NCBI RefSeq assembly: GCF_001641285.1
Contig: NZ_CP014841.1
Span: 3,994,501 to 4,058,500, forward strand
Origin: Dyella thiooxydans
GTDB taxonomy: Bacteria > Pseudomonadota > Gammaproteobacteria > Xanthomonadales > Rhodanobacteraceae
Direction of reading: 5' to 3'
Length of the DNA: 64,000 nt
Every line of letters starts with the position of its first letter. Within the stretch, counting starts at the first letter, position 1. Below, one piece after another: positions 44,401 to 53,330 of this stretch. The translations under genes and the position numbers were made by a program. The notes under the pieces are model-generated. The model saw only the letters and a list, made by a program, of their open reading frames with translations, had not been told where the DNA came from and ran no database searches.

Positions 44401-45089
44401 GCGTGGAATTCAGCGTGCGCGATACCGGGCCGGGCATCCCAGAAGCCAGCCAGTCGCGGCTGTTCCAGCGCTTCGAGCAGGCCGAGGGGCCGCTGCGCCG
44501 TGCCGGCAGCGGGCTGGGCCTGGCGATCTGTCGCGAACTGGTCACCCTGATGGGCGGCGCCATCGATCTCGAGTCGCGGCTGACCATCGGCAGCGTGTTC
44601 AGCGTGCGGCTGCCGCTGCCGTTGCCCGAGGATGAACTGCCGGAGCCGGCGATGCCGGTGGTCGACGCCGGCGGCCGGCCGTCCTGCCGGGTATTGCTGG
44701 TGGAGGACGATGCGATCGTCGCGTCGGTGATCCGTGGCCTGCTCGAAGCGCAGGGTCACCGCGTGACCGGCGTGGCGCACGGTCTCGCCGCACTGGCCGA
44801 GCTGAGCACGGCCAGCTTCGACCTGATGCTGCTCGACCTGGACCTGCCCGGCGTCGACGGCTTCCAGGTGGCCCGGCTGGTGCGCCAGCGCGAGCCGGTC
44901 GGCACCTATCTTCCGATCGTGGCGATCACTGCACGCTCGGTGGCCGGCGACGAGACACGCACGCGCGCGGCGGGCATGGACGGATTCGTGCGCAAGCCGG
45001 TGTCCGGCGCCCAGCTGGCGCGGGCCATCGAGGACACCCTGACGGCGGTGGCCCTGCGCGTGGGACGGGCCGACCAGCCGACCGCCTGA
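41499..45089 (+). CDS. Hybrid histidine kinase with two-component propeller sensor (B)
   Basis: 1196 residues, same architecture as its upstream neighbour, with the phosphorylated His at the same residue number (His831 in [10 protein letters not shown]) and receiver Asp1113. AAGGGGA precedes the ATG (41499). Signal peptide LMSIGLLAGGGVAPAYA; propeller blades such as AMWFGTKGGLARYDG and LWIGTQKGLFLQP; Y_Y_Y domain HYRFRLSGLDGSWVD; one helix (FGYAIGLLLLAMLMLKL). Kinase and receiver regions are closely alike in the two genes while the sensor blades differ more, as expected for a tandem duplication that diverged in ligand. 80 bases separate the genes. No Hpt protein or response regulator lies next to them. 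Confidence 0.93.
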   Translation: MFLSLLMSIGLLAGGGVAPAYAAAPETSVDAGGALPTPQFRRFGTAEGLPSSSVYAVVQDHDGAMWFGTKGGLARYDGVGFRVFHHVAGDPTSLPDNTVGALLVDHAGRLWTSGLEAGLNRYDPATGGFVHWRHDPADPASLSIDKVWTIAECSGGTIWVGTEAGLDRMRADGRHFDHILPPEVDGHPGRFGAVGALFVDRHDRLWIGSANGLFRRDPDGRIRAIKGVDPGLLIDAWAIEGDADDDEIRISSTHGLFFVGDDDVARPLDVPGLPDTNIMTSARDAAGRLWIGTQKGLFLQPAPHQPLVPVIDRPVMYGNLPGSWVWKILPDREGGLWFALYDGGVGYLAPGWSGMSRYTHIPDDPDSLRDSMATAMAHARDEQVWVGERGGRVDKLDPSTGRVQHVISGLRGDVVGMTEDADHNLWIATKGSFYRYRDGHVDQVDPEQRVLRNPLEVEAGPDGRLYVRTFNQGLFRIDPKTLAVSPVAIVGGDERARWGSQMTLRFGVFWYAGDGGLYRLDASHDHFEPVPGVDNSQAVNAFDASPDGFWLARPDGLEHYQLARDGLRLDRRVLADQGWPSINVVDLRIDAHRRVWIFGSDGLWRYNPDTGRFRQMGLQDGLANGEFFRGYSRLADGTIYAPTFGGVVGFNPDRITEQDGAAPLEITGVHVRRNGRLVDLPVSGVLHVGWHDRELGVVARLYSYIDPAANHYRFRLSGLDGSWVDVGNRGEREFAALEPGNYTLDVMGAGANGRWTELSAPLDIQVDAPPWERWWAWFGYAIGLLLLAMLMLKLWQRRVDQRHRLDLSEQQRQLAEQASAAKTRFLATLSHEIRTPMTGVMGMAELLLSTPLRPEQSEYAQAMQRSGAMLLKLLNDALDLARIEAGRLELELAPFDPYELLQDVARMTAAQARGKGIGFTLEAAAGLPGRLVGDAMRIKQILLNLTGNAVKFTERGRVTLAARPLPGGVEFSVRDTGPGIPEASQSRLFQRFEQAEGPLRRAGSGLGLAICRELVTLMGGAIDLESRLTIGSVFSVRLPLPLPEDELPEPAMPVVDAGGRPSCRVLLVEDDAIVASVIRGLLEAQGHRVTGVAHGLAALAELSTASFDLMLLDLDLPGVDGFQVARLVRQREPVGTYLPIVAITARSVAGDETRTRAAGMDGFVRKPVSGAQLARAIEDTLTAVALRVGRADQPTA

Positions 45090-45102
45090 GGCGGCCGGCC
45101 GT

Positions 45103-45525
45103 TTACATGTCGAACTTGTTGACGGTGAAGCCCAGGCCGGCGTACTCGCGCCAGCGCCGCCGCGATCCCTCGCGTTCGGCCGGGTCGGCAGCCACCACTT
45201 CCAGCACGCGCTCGTAGCGCCCTTCCGGACGCTGTTCGCGCAGGTTGATCAGCAGCGGGCGGTCCGGTGTCTCGATACCCGGCGGCACCAGCAGCACCGC
45301 GGTCTGCGCGTCGTCGTCGTCACCGGCGAGCTGGTGCGGGATGAAGGCGTCCTCGTCGAAATCCCACAGCAGCTCGTCCAGCACCTCGGCCTGTTCGAAG
45401 TCCCGGCACAGCACCAGCGCCGGCTGCTGTGCCGCGTACGCGCGCTTGGCCAGCTCGCACACCAGCAACAGCGGCTGCTCGCGGAAGCGCGGCTTGTCGA
45501 TCAGGTAGAAGTCGGCGCGGGGCAT
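45103..45525 (-). CDS. holC: DNA polymerase III subunit chi
   Basis: 140-residue clamp-loader accessory protein that links DNA polymerase III to single-strand binding protein. It begins MPRADFYLIDKPRF, then has the family pattern LVCELAKRAYAAQQPALVLC and LLWDFDEDAFIPHQLAG, and a C-terminal RRRWREYAGLGFTVNKFDM. The ATG at 45525 fits the family start; an in-frame start 60 bases upstream lies in a repeat. Downstream of pepA on the same strand, the order seen in many gammaproteobacteria. Confidence 0.92.
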   Translation of the reverse strand: MPRADFYLIDKPRFREQPLLLVCELAKRAYAAQQPALVLCRDFEQAEVLDELLWDFDEDAFIPHQLAGDDDDAQTAVLLVPPGIETPDRPLLINLREQRPEGRYERVLEVVAADPAEREGSRRRWREYAGLGFTVNKFDM

Positions 45526-45531
45526 AGGGGC

Positions 45532-45690
45532 GAGGAGTGAGTAACTAGGAGTGAGAAGTGAGAGAAGAGCAGCGTGGGCGAGCATGGGGCTTTGGGTCCG
45601 CAGCCTCGCTGCGTGGCGCGATGAAAGGGAGTGAGGCGTGGGACTGGCGTGCTGCTCTACGCCGTTCTCTCACTCCTCACTCCTCTCCAC
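45532..45690. repeat. Long imperfect inverted repeat between pepA and holC
   Basis: The left arm contains GAGTGAGAAGTGAGAGAA (45549-45566) and the right arm its inverted copy (45665-45682) with 17 of 18 positions matching. Inside these, AGAGCAGC pairs with GCTGCTCT. The arms consist of GAGTGA-type short repeats. The element fills the whole pepA-holC gap and its right end touches the pepA stop. It is probably a mobile-derived palindromic repeat; it may end or process the pepA transcript. Confidence 0.7.
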
Positions 45691-47184
45691 TCACTTCTCG
45701 CTGCGGTCCAGCAGCCACTGCGCCAGCAGCGGCACCGGGCGACCGGTGGCCAGGCCCTTGCGGCCCTCGTCCCAGGCGGTGCCGGCGATGTCCAGGTGGG
45801 CCCAGCGCTGGCCTTCGGTGAAGCGCGAGAGGAAGCAGCCGGCGGTGATCGCGCCGGCGCTCTTGCCGCCGATGTTGGCGACATCGGCGAAGCCGGACTC
45901 GAGCTGGGTCTGGTAGTCGTCCCACAGCGGCAGGCGCCAGGCGCGGTCGAGCGTGGCTTCGCCTGCGGCGAGCAGCTCGGCGGCGAGGTCGTCATGCTTG
46001 CTCATCAGGCCGGTGGCGTGCTTGCCCAGCGCGATCACGCAGGCGCCGGTGAGCGTGGCGGCGTCGACGATCGCCTGCGGCTGGTACGTCTGCACGGTCC
46101 AGGTCAGCGCGTCGCAGAGGATCAGGCGGCCCTCGGCGTCGGTGTTGAGCACCTCGATGGTGAGGCCGGAGAGGCTGGTCAGCACGTCGCTGGGACGGTA
46201 GCTGTCACCGTCGGGCATGTTCTCCGCGGCGGGCACCACGCAGACCAGGTTGAGCTTCACGCCCAGCTTCACTGCCGCGACGAAGCCACCGAGGACGCCG
46301 GCGGCGCCGCCCATGTCGAACTTCATCTCCTCCATGCCGGCACCGGGCTTGAGGCTGATGCCGCCGGAGTCGAAGGTGATGCCCTTGCCGACGAAAGCGT
46401 AGGGCTTGTCGCCCTCGGCGCCACCGGTGTACTCCAGCGCCACCAGCTTGGGTCGGTTGGTCGAGCCGCGACCCACCGCCAGCAGCGAGCCGAAGCCGAG
46501 CTTCTCCATTTCCTGGTGGTCGAGCACGCGGCAGCTGACCGTGTCGGCATGTTCGGCGGCAAACGCCTGTGCCTGTTCGGCGATGTAGGCCGGGTTGCAA
46601 ATGTTCGGCGGCAGGTTGGCCAGCTCGCGGGCGAAGCGCACGCCCTCGGCGATCGCCACGCCCTGGTCCAGGCCGGCCTGCAGATCGGCGCCGCCGGCGA
46701 AGGCCACGCTGGCCAGCTCAGGCTGCGTGCTCTTCTCGCGCGGCTTGAAGGTGGCGGTGTAGCGGTAGCTGGCGTGATCGGTGGCGAGCACCGCGCTGCG
46801 CAGGCGCCAGGCCGCGTCGCGACCGGGCACGTCGATCTCGCTCAGGTAGGACACCGCGCTGTCCACCGGCAGCCGCCCCAGTGCGCGGGCGGCGTCGGCA
46901 TGGACGCGCTGAAAGCGGGCGGCATCGAACGCCTTCTGCTGGCCCAGTCCGATCACCAGCACGCGCCGCGCAGTCACGCCGGCGGGAGCGAACAGCACGG
47001 CGGCACTGCCGCCCTTGCCGGTGATGTCGCCGCTCTCCACCTGCCGCTTGATCGCCCCTTCGGCCGCGCTGTCGATACGTGCCGCGGCGCTGGTGAGCAC
47101 GCCGCCCTCGTATACGCCGACCACCACGCAGGCGGTTTCGACGGCTTCGGGGGAGGCGGAGGCAAGGCTGAACTGGAGCGTCAT
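45691..47184 (-). CDS. pepA: Leucyl aminopeptidase (M17)
   Basis: 497-residue cytosolic aminopeptidase with two metal ions, a hexamer by family precedent; PepA proteins also bind DNA in Xer recombination at ColE1-type sites. The M17 signature NTDAEGRL is present, with the metal ligands Lys and Asp in GKGITFDSGG and Asp in KFDMGGAAG, and the DAATLTGACVIALG strand. N-terminal macro-like domain: VVVGVYEGG to RRVLVIGLG. Divergent from lptF with 98 bases between start codons; holC follows. Confidence 0.95.
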   Translation of the reverse strand: MTLQFSLASASPEAVETACVVVGVYEGGVLTSAAARIDSAAEGAIKRQVESGDITGKGGSAAVLFAPAGVTARRVLVIGLGQQKAFDAARFQRVHADAARALGRLPVDSAVSYLSEIDVPGRDAAWRLRSAVLATDHASYRYTATFKPREKSTQPELASVAFAGGADLQAGLDQGVAIAEGVRFARELANLPPNICNPAYIAEQAQAFAAEHADTVSCRVLDHQEMEKLGFGSLLAVGRGSTNRPKLVALEYTGGAEGDKPYAFVGKGITFDSGGISLKPGAGMEEMKFDMGGAAGVLGGFVAAVKLGVKLNLVCVVPAAENMPDGDSYRPSDVLTSLSGLTIEVLNTDAEGRLILCDALTWTVQTYQPQAIVDAATLTGACVIALGKHATGLMSKHDDLAAELLAAGEATLDRAWRLPLWDDYQTQLESGFADVANIGGKSAGAITAGCFLSRFTEGQRWAHLDIAGTAWDEGRKGLATGRPVPLLAQWLLDRSEK

Positions 47185-47282
47185 GTAAGGGTCCTGCAGT
47201 AGGCGCCGGCACGGCCGGACAGGCTAGACTTGCGGTTTGCCGACGCCCTGAAGGACCCGGCGCAAGCCCCTGATTCTATCGC

Positions 47283-48401
47283 ATGCTGAGCATCCTCGAC
47301 CGTTACTTCCTGCGCGAGCTGGGCCAGACCATGGCGGCCACCGCGATCGTGCTGGTCACGGTGCTGGCCGGCAGCACCTTCGCCCACGTGCTGCAGCAGG
47401 TGGCCAACGGCAGCTATCCGGCGAGCGTGATGTTCCAGGTGCTCGGCCTGAACATGCTCGACGGCCTGTCCAACCTGCTGCCGCTGTCCGGCTACGTCGG
47501 CGCGTTGTGGGCGATGGGGCGGATGTACCGCGAGAGCGAGATGCACGTGCTGGCCTCGTCCGGCATGGGCCCGCGCGGCCTGTTCCGGCCTGTGGCGATG
47601 CTCGCCGTCGGTATCGCGTTGGCGGTGGGCGTGGTGTCGCTGTGGCTGGGGCCTTGGGCCTCGCGGACCTCGGCGGCGCTGATCGACGCGGCCAACCGCT
47701 CGGTGATCGCCGCCGGTCTCGACGCGGGACGTTTTACCGAGCTGCCGGGCAAGGACGGGGTGATCTTCGTCGATTCGCTCAGCCGCGACGGCAGCCGGCT
47801 CGGCCGCACCTTCATCGCCACCGAACGCAAGTCCGGCGACGGCACCGTGCACCTGCGCCTGATCACCGGCAAGCACGGCCAGCTGTTCCAGGAGAGCGAC
47901 GGCGCGGGCCGCTTCCTGGGCCTGCGCGACGGCTGGCAGTACGACGTGCCGCTGGGCGGCGACAACTGGCGGCGCATCCGCTACCAGGGCAACGACGCCT
48001 CGCTGAGCAACGTGCAGGACGACGGCGACGACAACAATCCGGTCCACAACCTGGACACCCCCGCCCTGACCCGCACCGACTCCAACGAGGCACGAGCGGA
48101 ACTGGCGTGGCGCGTGGGCTCGCCGGTGATGGCGCTGGTGCTGATGATGCTGTCGCTGCCGCTGGCCAGGCAGAACCCGCGCGAGGCGCGCTACGGACGG
48201 CTGCTGCTGGCGGTGCTGACGTTCTTCCTTTACTACAACCTGCTGGCCCTGTGTAACGGGCAGATCAGCAAGGGCCACTGGCACGGCTCCGGCCCGATGT
48301 GGCTGATCAGCCTGGTGGCCTTCGGCATCGGGGCGTGGATGTTCCGCAACCAGCACCAGCCGCGCCGCGTGCGTGCCGCCACGACGGAAGCCGCCGCATG
48401 A
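47283..48401 (+). CDS. lptF: LPS export permease LptF
   Basis: 372-residue inner-membrane subunit of the LptB2FG transporter, which extracts lipopolysaccharide from the membrane and passes it to LptC/LptA. It opens MLSILDRYFLRELGQTMAAT as in other LptF proteins. Six helices flank a large periplasmic beta-jellyroll domain (about 130-265). The cytoplasmic coupling segment contains ESEMHVLASSGMG. A TAGACT element (47225-47230) is a possible -10. The stop overlaps the lptG start (ATGA). Confidence 0.95.
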   Translation: MLSILDRYFLRELGQTMAATAIVLVTVLAGSTFAHVLQQVANGSYPASVMFQVLGLNMLDGLSNLLPLSGYVGALWAMGRMYRESEMHVLASSGMGPRGLFRPVAMLAVGIALAVGVVSLWLGPWASRTSAALIDAANRSVIAAGLDAGRFTELPGKDGVIFVDSLSRDGSRLGRTFIATERKSGDGTVHLRLITGKHGQLFQESDGAGRFLGLRDGWQYDVPLGGDNWRRIRYQGNDASLSNVQDDGDDNNPVHNLDTPALTRTDSNEARAELAWRVGSPVMALVLMMLSLPLARQNPREARYGRLLLAVLTFFLYYNLLALCNGQISKGHWHGSGPMWLISLVAFGIGAWMFRNQHQPRRVRAATTEAAA

Positions 48402-49498
48402 GGGCGCTGCGACTGCGCCGAGTCGACTGGCTGATCGGCACCACGGTGCTCGGCTCGCTGCTGACCGTGTGGATTCTGATCGCCGGGCTGGACGCGCTGC
48501 TGCAGTTCCTGCGCCAGCTCGGCCACGTCGGCAAGAACGGTTTTACCGTGGCCGATGCGGCGCTGTATGTGCTGGTGACCTTCCCGCGCCGGCTTTACGA
48601 AAACTTCGGCTATGCCACGGTGATCGGCGGCCTGCTCGGGCTGGGCAGCCTGGCCGGCAGCGGCGAGCTCACCGCGCTGCGTGCCGCGGGCATGTCGCAG
48701 CTGCGTATCGCCGCCTCGGCGGCCGGTGTGGTGGCGGTGCTGATCGTCGGCGTGGTGATCCTGGGCGAGACGGCGGCGCCCTGGGGCGACCAGAAAGCTC
48801 AGGCGATGCAGCTGGCACAGCGTTCCGGCGGACTCGGCATGGCCGGCTCCACCGGACTGTGGGCGCGCGATGGCGACCGCGTGATCAATGCCAAGCGCAG
48901 CCTGCTCAAGGAAGTGGACGGGCACAACCAGGTGGAACTGGCCGACGTGCGCGTCTTCACTTTCACCCCGGATGGGCAGCTCACCCGCTTCGACTGGGCG
49001 AAGAGCGCCACCCACGACGGTCGCCAGTGGACCTTGTCGCAGGTGCGCAGCACCACGCTGGACGCCGGGGGTACCCATACCACTACCGTGGCCAGCGAGC
49101 CATGGCAGGTGAAACTCAATCCGCGCGTGCTGGAGCAGTCGCTGGTGCAGCCGCAGTACCTGCCGATGCGCGACCTGCGCCGCAACATGCGCTACCTGGA
49201 GAGCAACGGGCAGAGCCCGGGCGTCTATGCGGTGGCGTTCTGGACGCGTGCGCTGTATCCGCTGAACGTACTGGTGCTGGTGCTGTGCGCCATGCCGTTC
49301 GCCTTCGGCAGCCTGCGTTCCGGCGGCCTGGGCAAGCGGATCTTCATCGGCATCCTGATGGCGATCGCCTGGTACTTCCTGCAGCAGGCGCTGATCAATT
49401 TCGGCACCGTCTACGGCGTGCCGCCGATGCTGGCCAACCTGCTGCCGGCCCTGGTGCTGGCGTCGATCGCCTGGTTCTACTTCCGCCGGCACCGCTGA
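48398..49498 (+). CDS. lptG: LPS export permease LptG
   Basis: 366-residue partner of LptF. It opens LRRVDWLIGTTVLGSLLTVWI, has the periplasmic jellyroll region (about 125-260) and the coupling segment SGELTALRAAGMS, then NPRVLEQSLVQPQYLPMRDL and C-terminal helices ending AWFYFRRHR. Translationally coupled to lptF by a four-base overlap. The two genes form a compact operon. Confidence 0.95.
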   Translation: MRALRLRRVDWLIGTTVLGSLLTVWILIAGLDALLQFLRQLGHVGKNGFTVADAALYVLVTFPRRLYENFGYATVIGGLLGLGSLAGSGELTALRAAGMSQLRIAASAAGVVAVLIVGVVILGETAAPWGDQKAQAMQLAQRSGGLGMAGSTGLWARDGDRVINAKRSLLKEVDGHNQVELADVRVFTFTPDGQLTRFDWAKSATHDGRQWTLSQVRSTTLDAGGTHTTTVASEPWQVKLNPRVLEQSLVQPQYLPMRDLRRNMRYLESNGQSPGVYAVAFWTRALYPLNVLVLVLCAMPFAFGSLRSGGLGKRIFIGILMAIAWYFLQQALINFGTVYGVPPMLANLLPALVLASIAWFYFRRHR

Positions 49499-49597
49499 GG
49501 TCTGCGTCGTCCCGCCGCGCCGGGGCGTCTTGCGGCGGGGCCGCGGCCGTGGCCATGATGGCCCGGCGCGGCTTTCCGCCGATGCCGAGGACACGCC

Positions 49598-49999
49598 ATG
49601 CAGACGCCGCTGATCGGTCGCTCGTTCTCCCTCATCGAAAAGGTCGGCCTGCTGGCCATCCTTGCGGCGACGCTGTTCGCCGGCTTCAGCGAGGTGAAAC
49701 AGATGGTCCAGGCCGGCCACGCCGGCGTCAGCGACCTGCTGCTGCTTTTCATGTATCTCGAGCTGGTCTCGATGGTCGAGGTGTACTGGACGGCCGGCAA
49801 GCTGCCGGTGCGCATGCCGCTGTACATCGCGATGGTGGCGCTGGCGCGGCACATGCTGGTCGACCAGCAGCTGCCGGCGCTGGATCTGCTCGGCACGGCG
49901 GTGGCGATCCTGCTGCTGGCGGTGGCCGTGGTGGTGGTGCGCTACGGTCACCTCAAGCTGCCGTACCGCGACGCGATCGATTCGCGCCACCTGAGCTGA
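49598..49999 (+). CDS. PsiE-family membrane protein
   Basis: 133 residues with four hydrophobic segments (14-29, 45-60, 72-86, 94-115). The pattern LLLLFMYLELVSMVEVYW followed by KLPVRMPLYIAMVALARH matches the phosphate-starvation-inducible PsiE family. Function unknown; in E. coli psiE is under PhoB and CRP control. No Pho box is evident in the 99 bases upstream. Start ATG 49598. Confidence 0.82.
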   Translation: MQTPLIGRSFSLIEKVGLLAILAATLFAGFSEVKQMVQAGHAGVSDLLLLFMYLELVSMVEVYWTAGKLPVRMPLYIAMVALARHMLVDQQLPALDLLGTAVAILLLAVAVVVVRYGHLKLPYRDAIDSRHLS

Positions 50000-50088
50000 G
50001 CCGCTCGGCTGGGCGGCGCCACCGCTTGTCGCCGCCTCCGGTCGGCGGCATGCTCGCCGTTCCCTGAATGACACGAGGAGACGCGCCG

Positions 50089-51105
<1,017 letters not shown>

Positions 51106-51171
51106 GCTTCTGGACGGATGCGACGCAGCGGCTACTCTGGCCGGCGAGTTTTCATGGAAGAGGAATTCCCG

Positions 51172-52296
51172 ATGCGACACCTGCGCACGCTTTGGCTCGG
51201 TGGAGCGGTGATGCTGGCTGCGTGCCAGCCGTCGAACGATGCGGCCGACGGGCGCCAGCAGGCGAGTCTACCGCCGCCCGCGGATGCATCCGCCCACGTG
51301 ATGGTGGCGCCACCTTCCACCACCACGACAGTCGCTCCTGTCACCGGTTCGCTGCCCGTGCCTCCGCCGATCCGTGCGGCGACCACGGACGGATCGGTCA
51401 AGCCGTTCGACTTTGCCGGGGCCTCCGGCGGCGTCGGCCCGGTGGTCTGTCGTTTCGAGGGGCTCCATCTGCCGCCGGGTACCAAGGTCTACGCCGCCGG
51501 TGGCTATGGCGGGGCGGCGCAGTCGTTCCAGATCGACCGGAGCGGGCACCAGGCCACCCGCATGGACGTGGCGGTGAACTAGCCGTCGGCACCGGTGGTG
51601 CTGATGCTCGGCAGCTACGAGCCGACCGTGTGGAACGTGGGTTGGTCACCCGGCACGCGCATCCTCGCGGTACTGGTCAGTGGCTACCACCGGCAGGTGA
51701 TCAACGGCCTGCCATCCAGCGTGCCGCGCATCGTCAGCAGCCACGACAACCAGGGGGCCTGTCCGTCGTTCTCGCTGTCCGGCGATCGCCTCAACTCACT
51801 CAACGCAGTCGCCCGGCAAGTTTTCGGACGCAACGTCGACATGGTATTCCCGGCGCGCGGCGGCAAGGCGCTGATCAGCGGGAGCGGAGCCGAGGCAGGC
51901 AACTGGGTGACGGACCGCGCGGCGCAGTCGACCGAGTCGTTCCGCCTTGCCGATACGCCGCTGGCCGGCGAAGCCGGCCTGGACGATGCGGTGCGCAAAG
52001 GCTATCTGCGGGAGGCGACTCCTGCCGATGCACGCAACTGGCAGATGGCGGCCGCCGCGGCCCAGGGGGCGGGCGATGTGCCGCCGGTCTACGGCGGCAC
52101 GAAGCCCCGGCCGGTCAGGATGTACCACGCCTACGTCGTGCTGAAGCCATTCACCCTGCCGGCCGGCCTGTACGGCGCGCACAGCGCCACGTTTTTCGTG
52201 CCCAAGGGCGTGCCGCGCCCGAAGGGCCCGCTGGGGCATTCCACCCTGTACGACTTCAACACGCTCAGCTGTGCCGGCGTGGCGTGCCGGCATTAG
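51172..52296 (+). pseudogene. Lipoprotein gene interrupted by an in-frame TAG
   Basis: A ribosome site (GAGGAA) and ATG at 51172 begin a protein with a lipoprotein signal (LWLGGAVMLAAC, lipobox LAAC). After 136 residues a TAG (51580-51582) stops translation at MDVAVN. The same frame continues without a shift for another 238 codons: PSAPVVLMLGSYEPTVWNVGW, GTRILAVLVSGYH, then FGRNVDMVFPARGGK and LSCAGVACRH at 52296. The downstream half has protein-like composition and reads straight on in sense, so a single ancestral gene was broken by one nonsense change, for example CAG to TAG. Readthrough or a sequencing error are alternatives. The two halves could also be expressed separately, but the second lacks a clear ribosome site. 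No family function recognised. Confidence 0.8.
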
Positions 52297-52372
52297 GCGA
52301 ACCGGTCGGCGGTCGAGCTGGCGGATGAGCTCGCGCGCCTGCGGTTGAACGTCTCGTGCCTGCTCCAGCGGA

Positions 52373-53296
52373 TCAGAAGATCGACAGCCCGGTCAGGCTG
52401 GTGAAGCGCTCCAGCGCGAGGCTGCCGGCCAGCGAGTTGCCCTTGGCGTTGAGCGCCGGCGACCACACCGCGATCGCCAGCTTGCCGGGGATCACCGCCA
52501 CGATGCCGCCGCCGACGCCACTCTTGGCCGGCATGCCCACGTGGTAGGCGAAGTCGCCGGCGGCATCGTAGGTGCCGCAGGTGAGCATCAGCGCGTTGAT
52601 GCGCTTGGTCAGCTCCGGGGACAGCAGCGCCTTGCCCGACCACGGGCAGCGGCCCTGGTTGGCCAGGAACAGGAAGCTGCGGGCGAGATCGACGCAGCTC
52701 ATCGCCAGCGAGCACTGGTAGAAGTAGAAATCCAGCACCGTGTCGATCGGCTGGGCGAGGTTGTCGAAGCTGCGGATGAAGTTGGCCAGCGCCGCGTTGC
52801 GGTAGCCGTGCGCCTTTTCCGAGGCGGCCACCTCCGGATCGTCGCGCACCGCCGGATTGGCCGCACAGCCGCGCACTGCAGCCAGCAGCTCGGCGCGCGC
52901 GTCGGCCTGGCTGCCCAGCACCACGTCGGCCACCACCAGTGCGCCGGCGTTGATGAACGGATTGCGCGGCACGCCGTGTTCGACCTCCAGCTGCACCAGC
53001 GAGTTGAACGCGCTGCCGGACGGCTCGCGGCCCACCCGCTCCCACAGCCGCTCGCCGACCGCCTGCAGGGCGAGGGTCAGCGTGTAGACCTTGGAGATGC
53101 TCTGGATCGAGAACGGCTCGTCGGCGTCGCCGGTGCGGTACAGCTGGCCGTCGAGCGTGACCACCGCCATGCCGAATTTCCCGCGCGGCACGCTGGCGAG
53201 GCGCGGGATGTAGTCGGCCACCTCGCCCTGCGCCAGCACCGGGCGCAGCTCCTCGCGGATCGCGTCGAGGATGCGCTGGTAATCCGGTGTGCTCAT
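52373..53296 (-). CDS. glsA: Glutaminase (serine-dependent)
   Basis: 307-residue enzyme that hydrolyses glutamine to glutamate and ammonia, with a beta-lactamase-like fold. The catalytic pair is Ser66 and Lys69 in FSIQSISK, followed by EPSGSAFNSLVQLE, NPFINAGALVV, DFYFYQCSLAMSC and the C-terminal PAKSGVGGGIVAV. Length is normal. Its start is 34 bases after the PHB depolymerase stop, on the same strand, so the genes may be co-transcribed. Confidence 0.94.
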   Translation of the reverse strand: MSTPDYQRILDAIREELRPVLAQGEVADYIPRLASVPRGKFGMAVVTLDGQLYRTGDADEPFSIQSISKVYTLTLALQAVGERLWERVGREPSGSAFNSLVQLEVEHGVPRNPFINAGALVVADVVLGSQADARAELLAAVRGCAANPAVRDDPEVAASEKAHGYRNAALANFIRSFDNLAQPIDTVLDFYFYQCSLAMSCVDLARSFLFLANQGRCPWSGKALLSPELTKRINALMLTCGTYDAAGDFAYHVGMPAKSGVGGGIVAVIPGKLAIAVWSPALNAKGNSLAGSLALERFTSLTGLSIF

Positions 53297-53330
53297 GCGC
53301 CTCGCGCCGTGGCGTGCGTGCGACGCGGCA

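Noticed and set aside
40197-44780. 1527-aa minus-strand open frame across both hybrid kinases
   Set aside because: Antisense shadow. The plus strand encodes all kinase and receiver motifs; the minus frame is low-complexity Gln/His/Arg text.
37861-45089. Tandem kinases as an assembly duplication artefact
   Set aside because: The two genes differ throughout, most in the sensor region and the linkers, so they are genuine paralogues.
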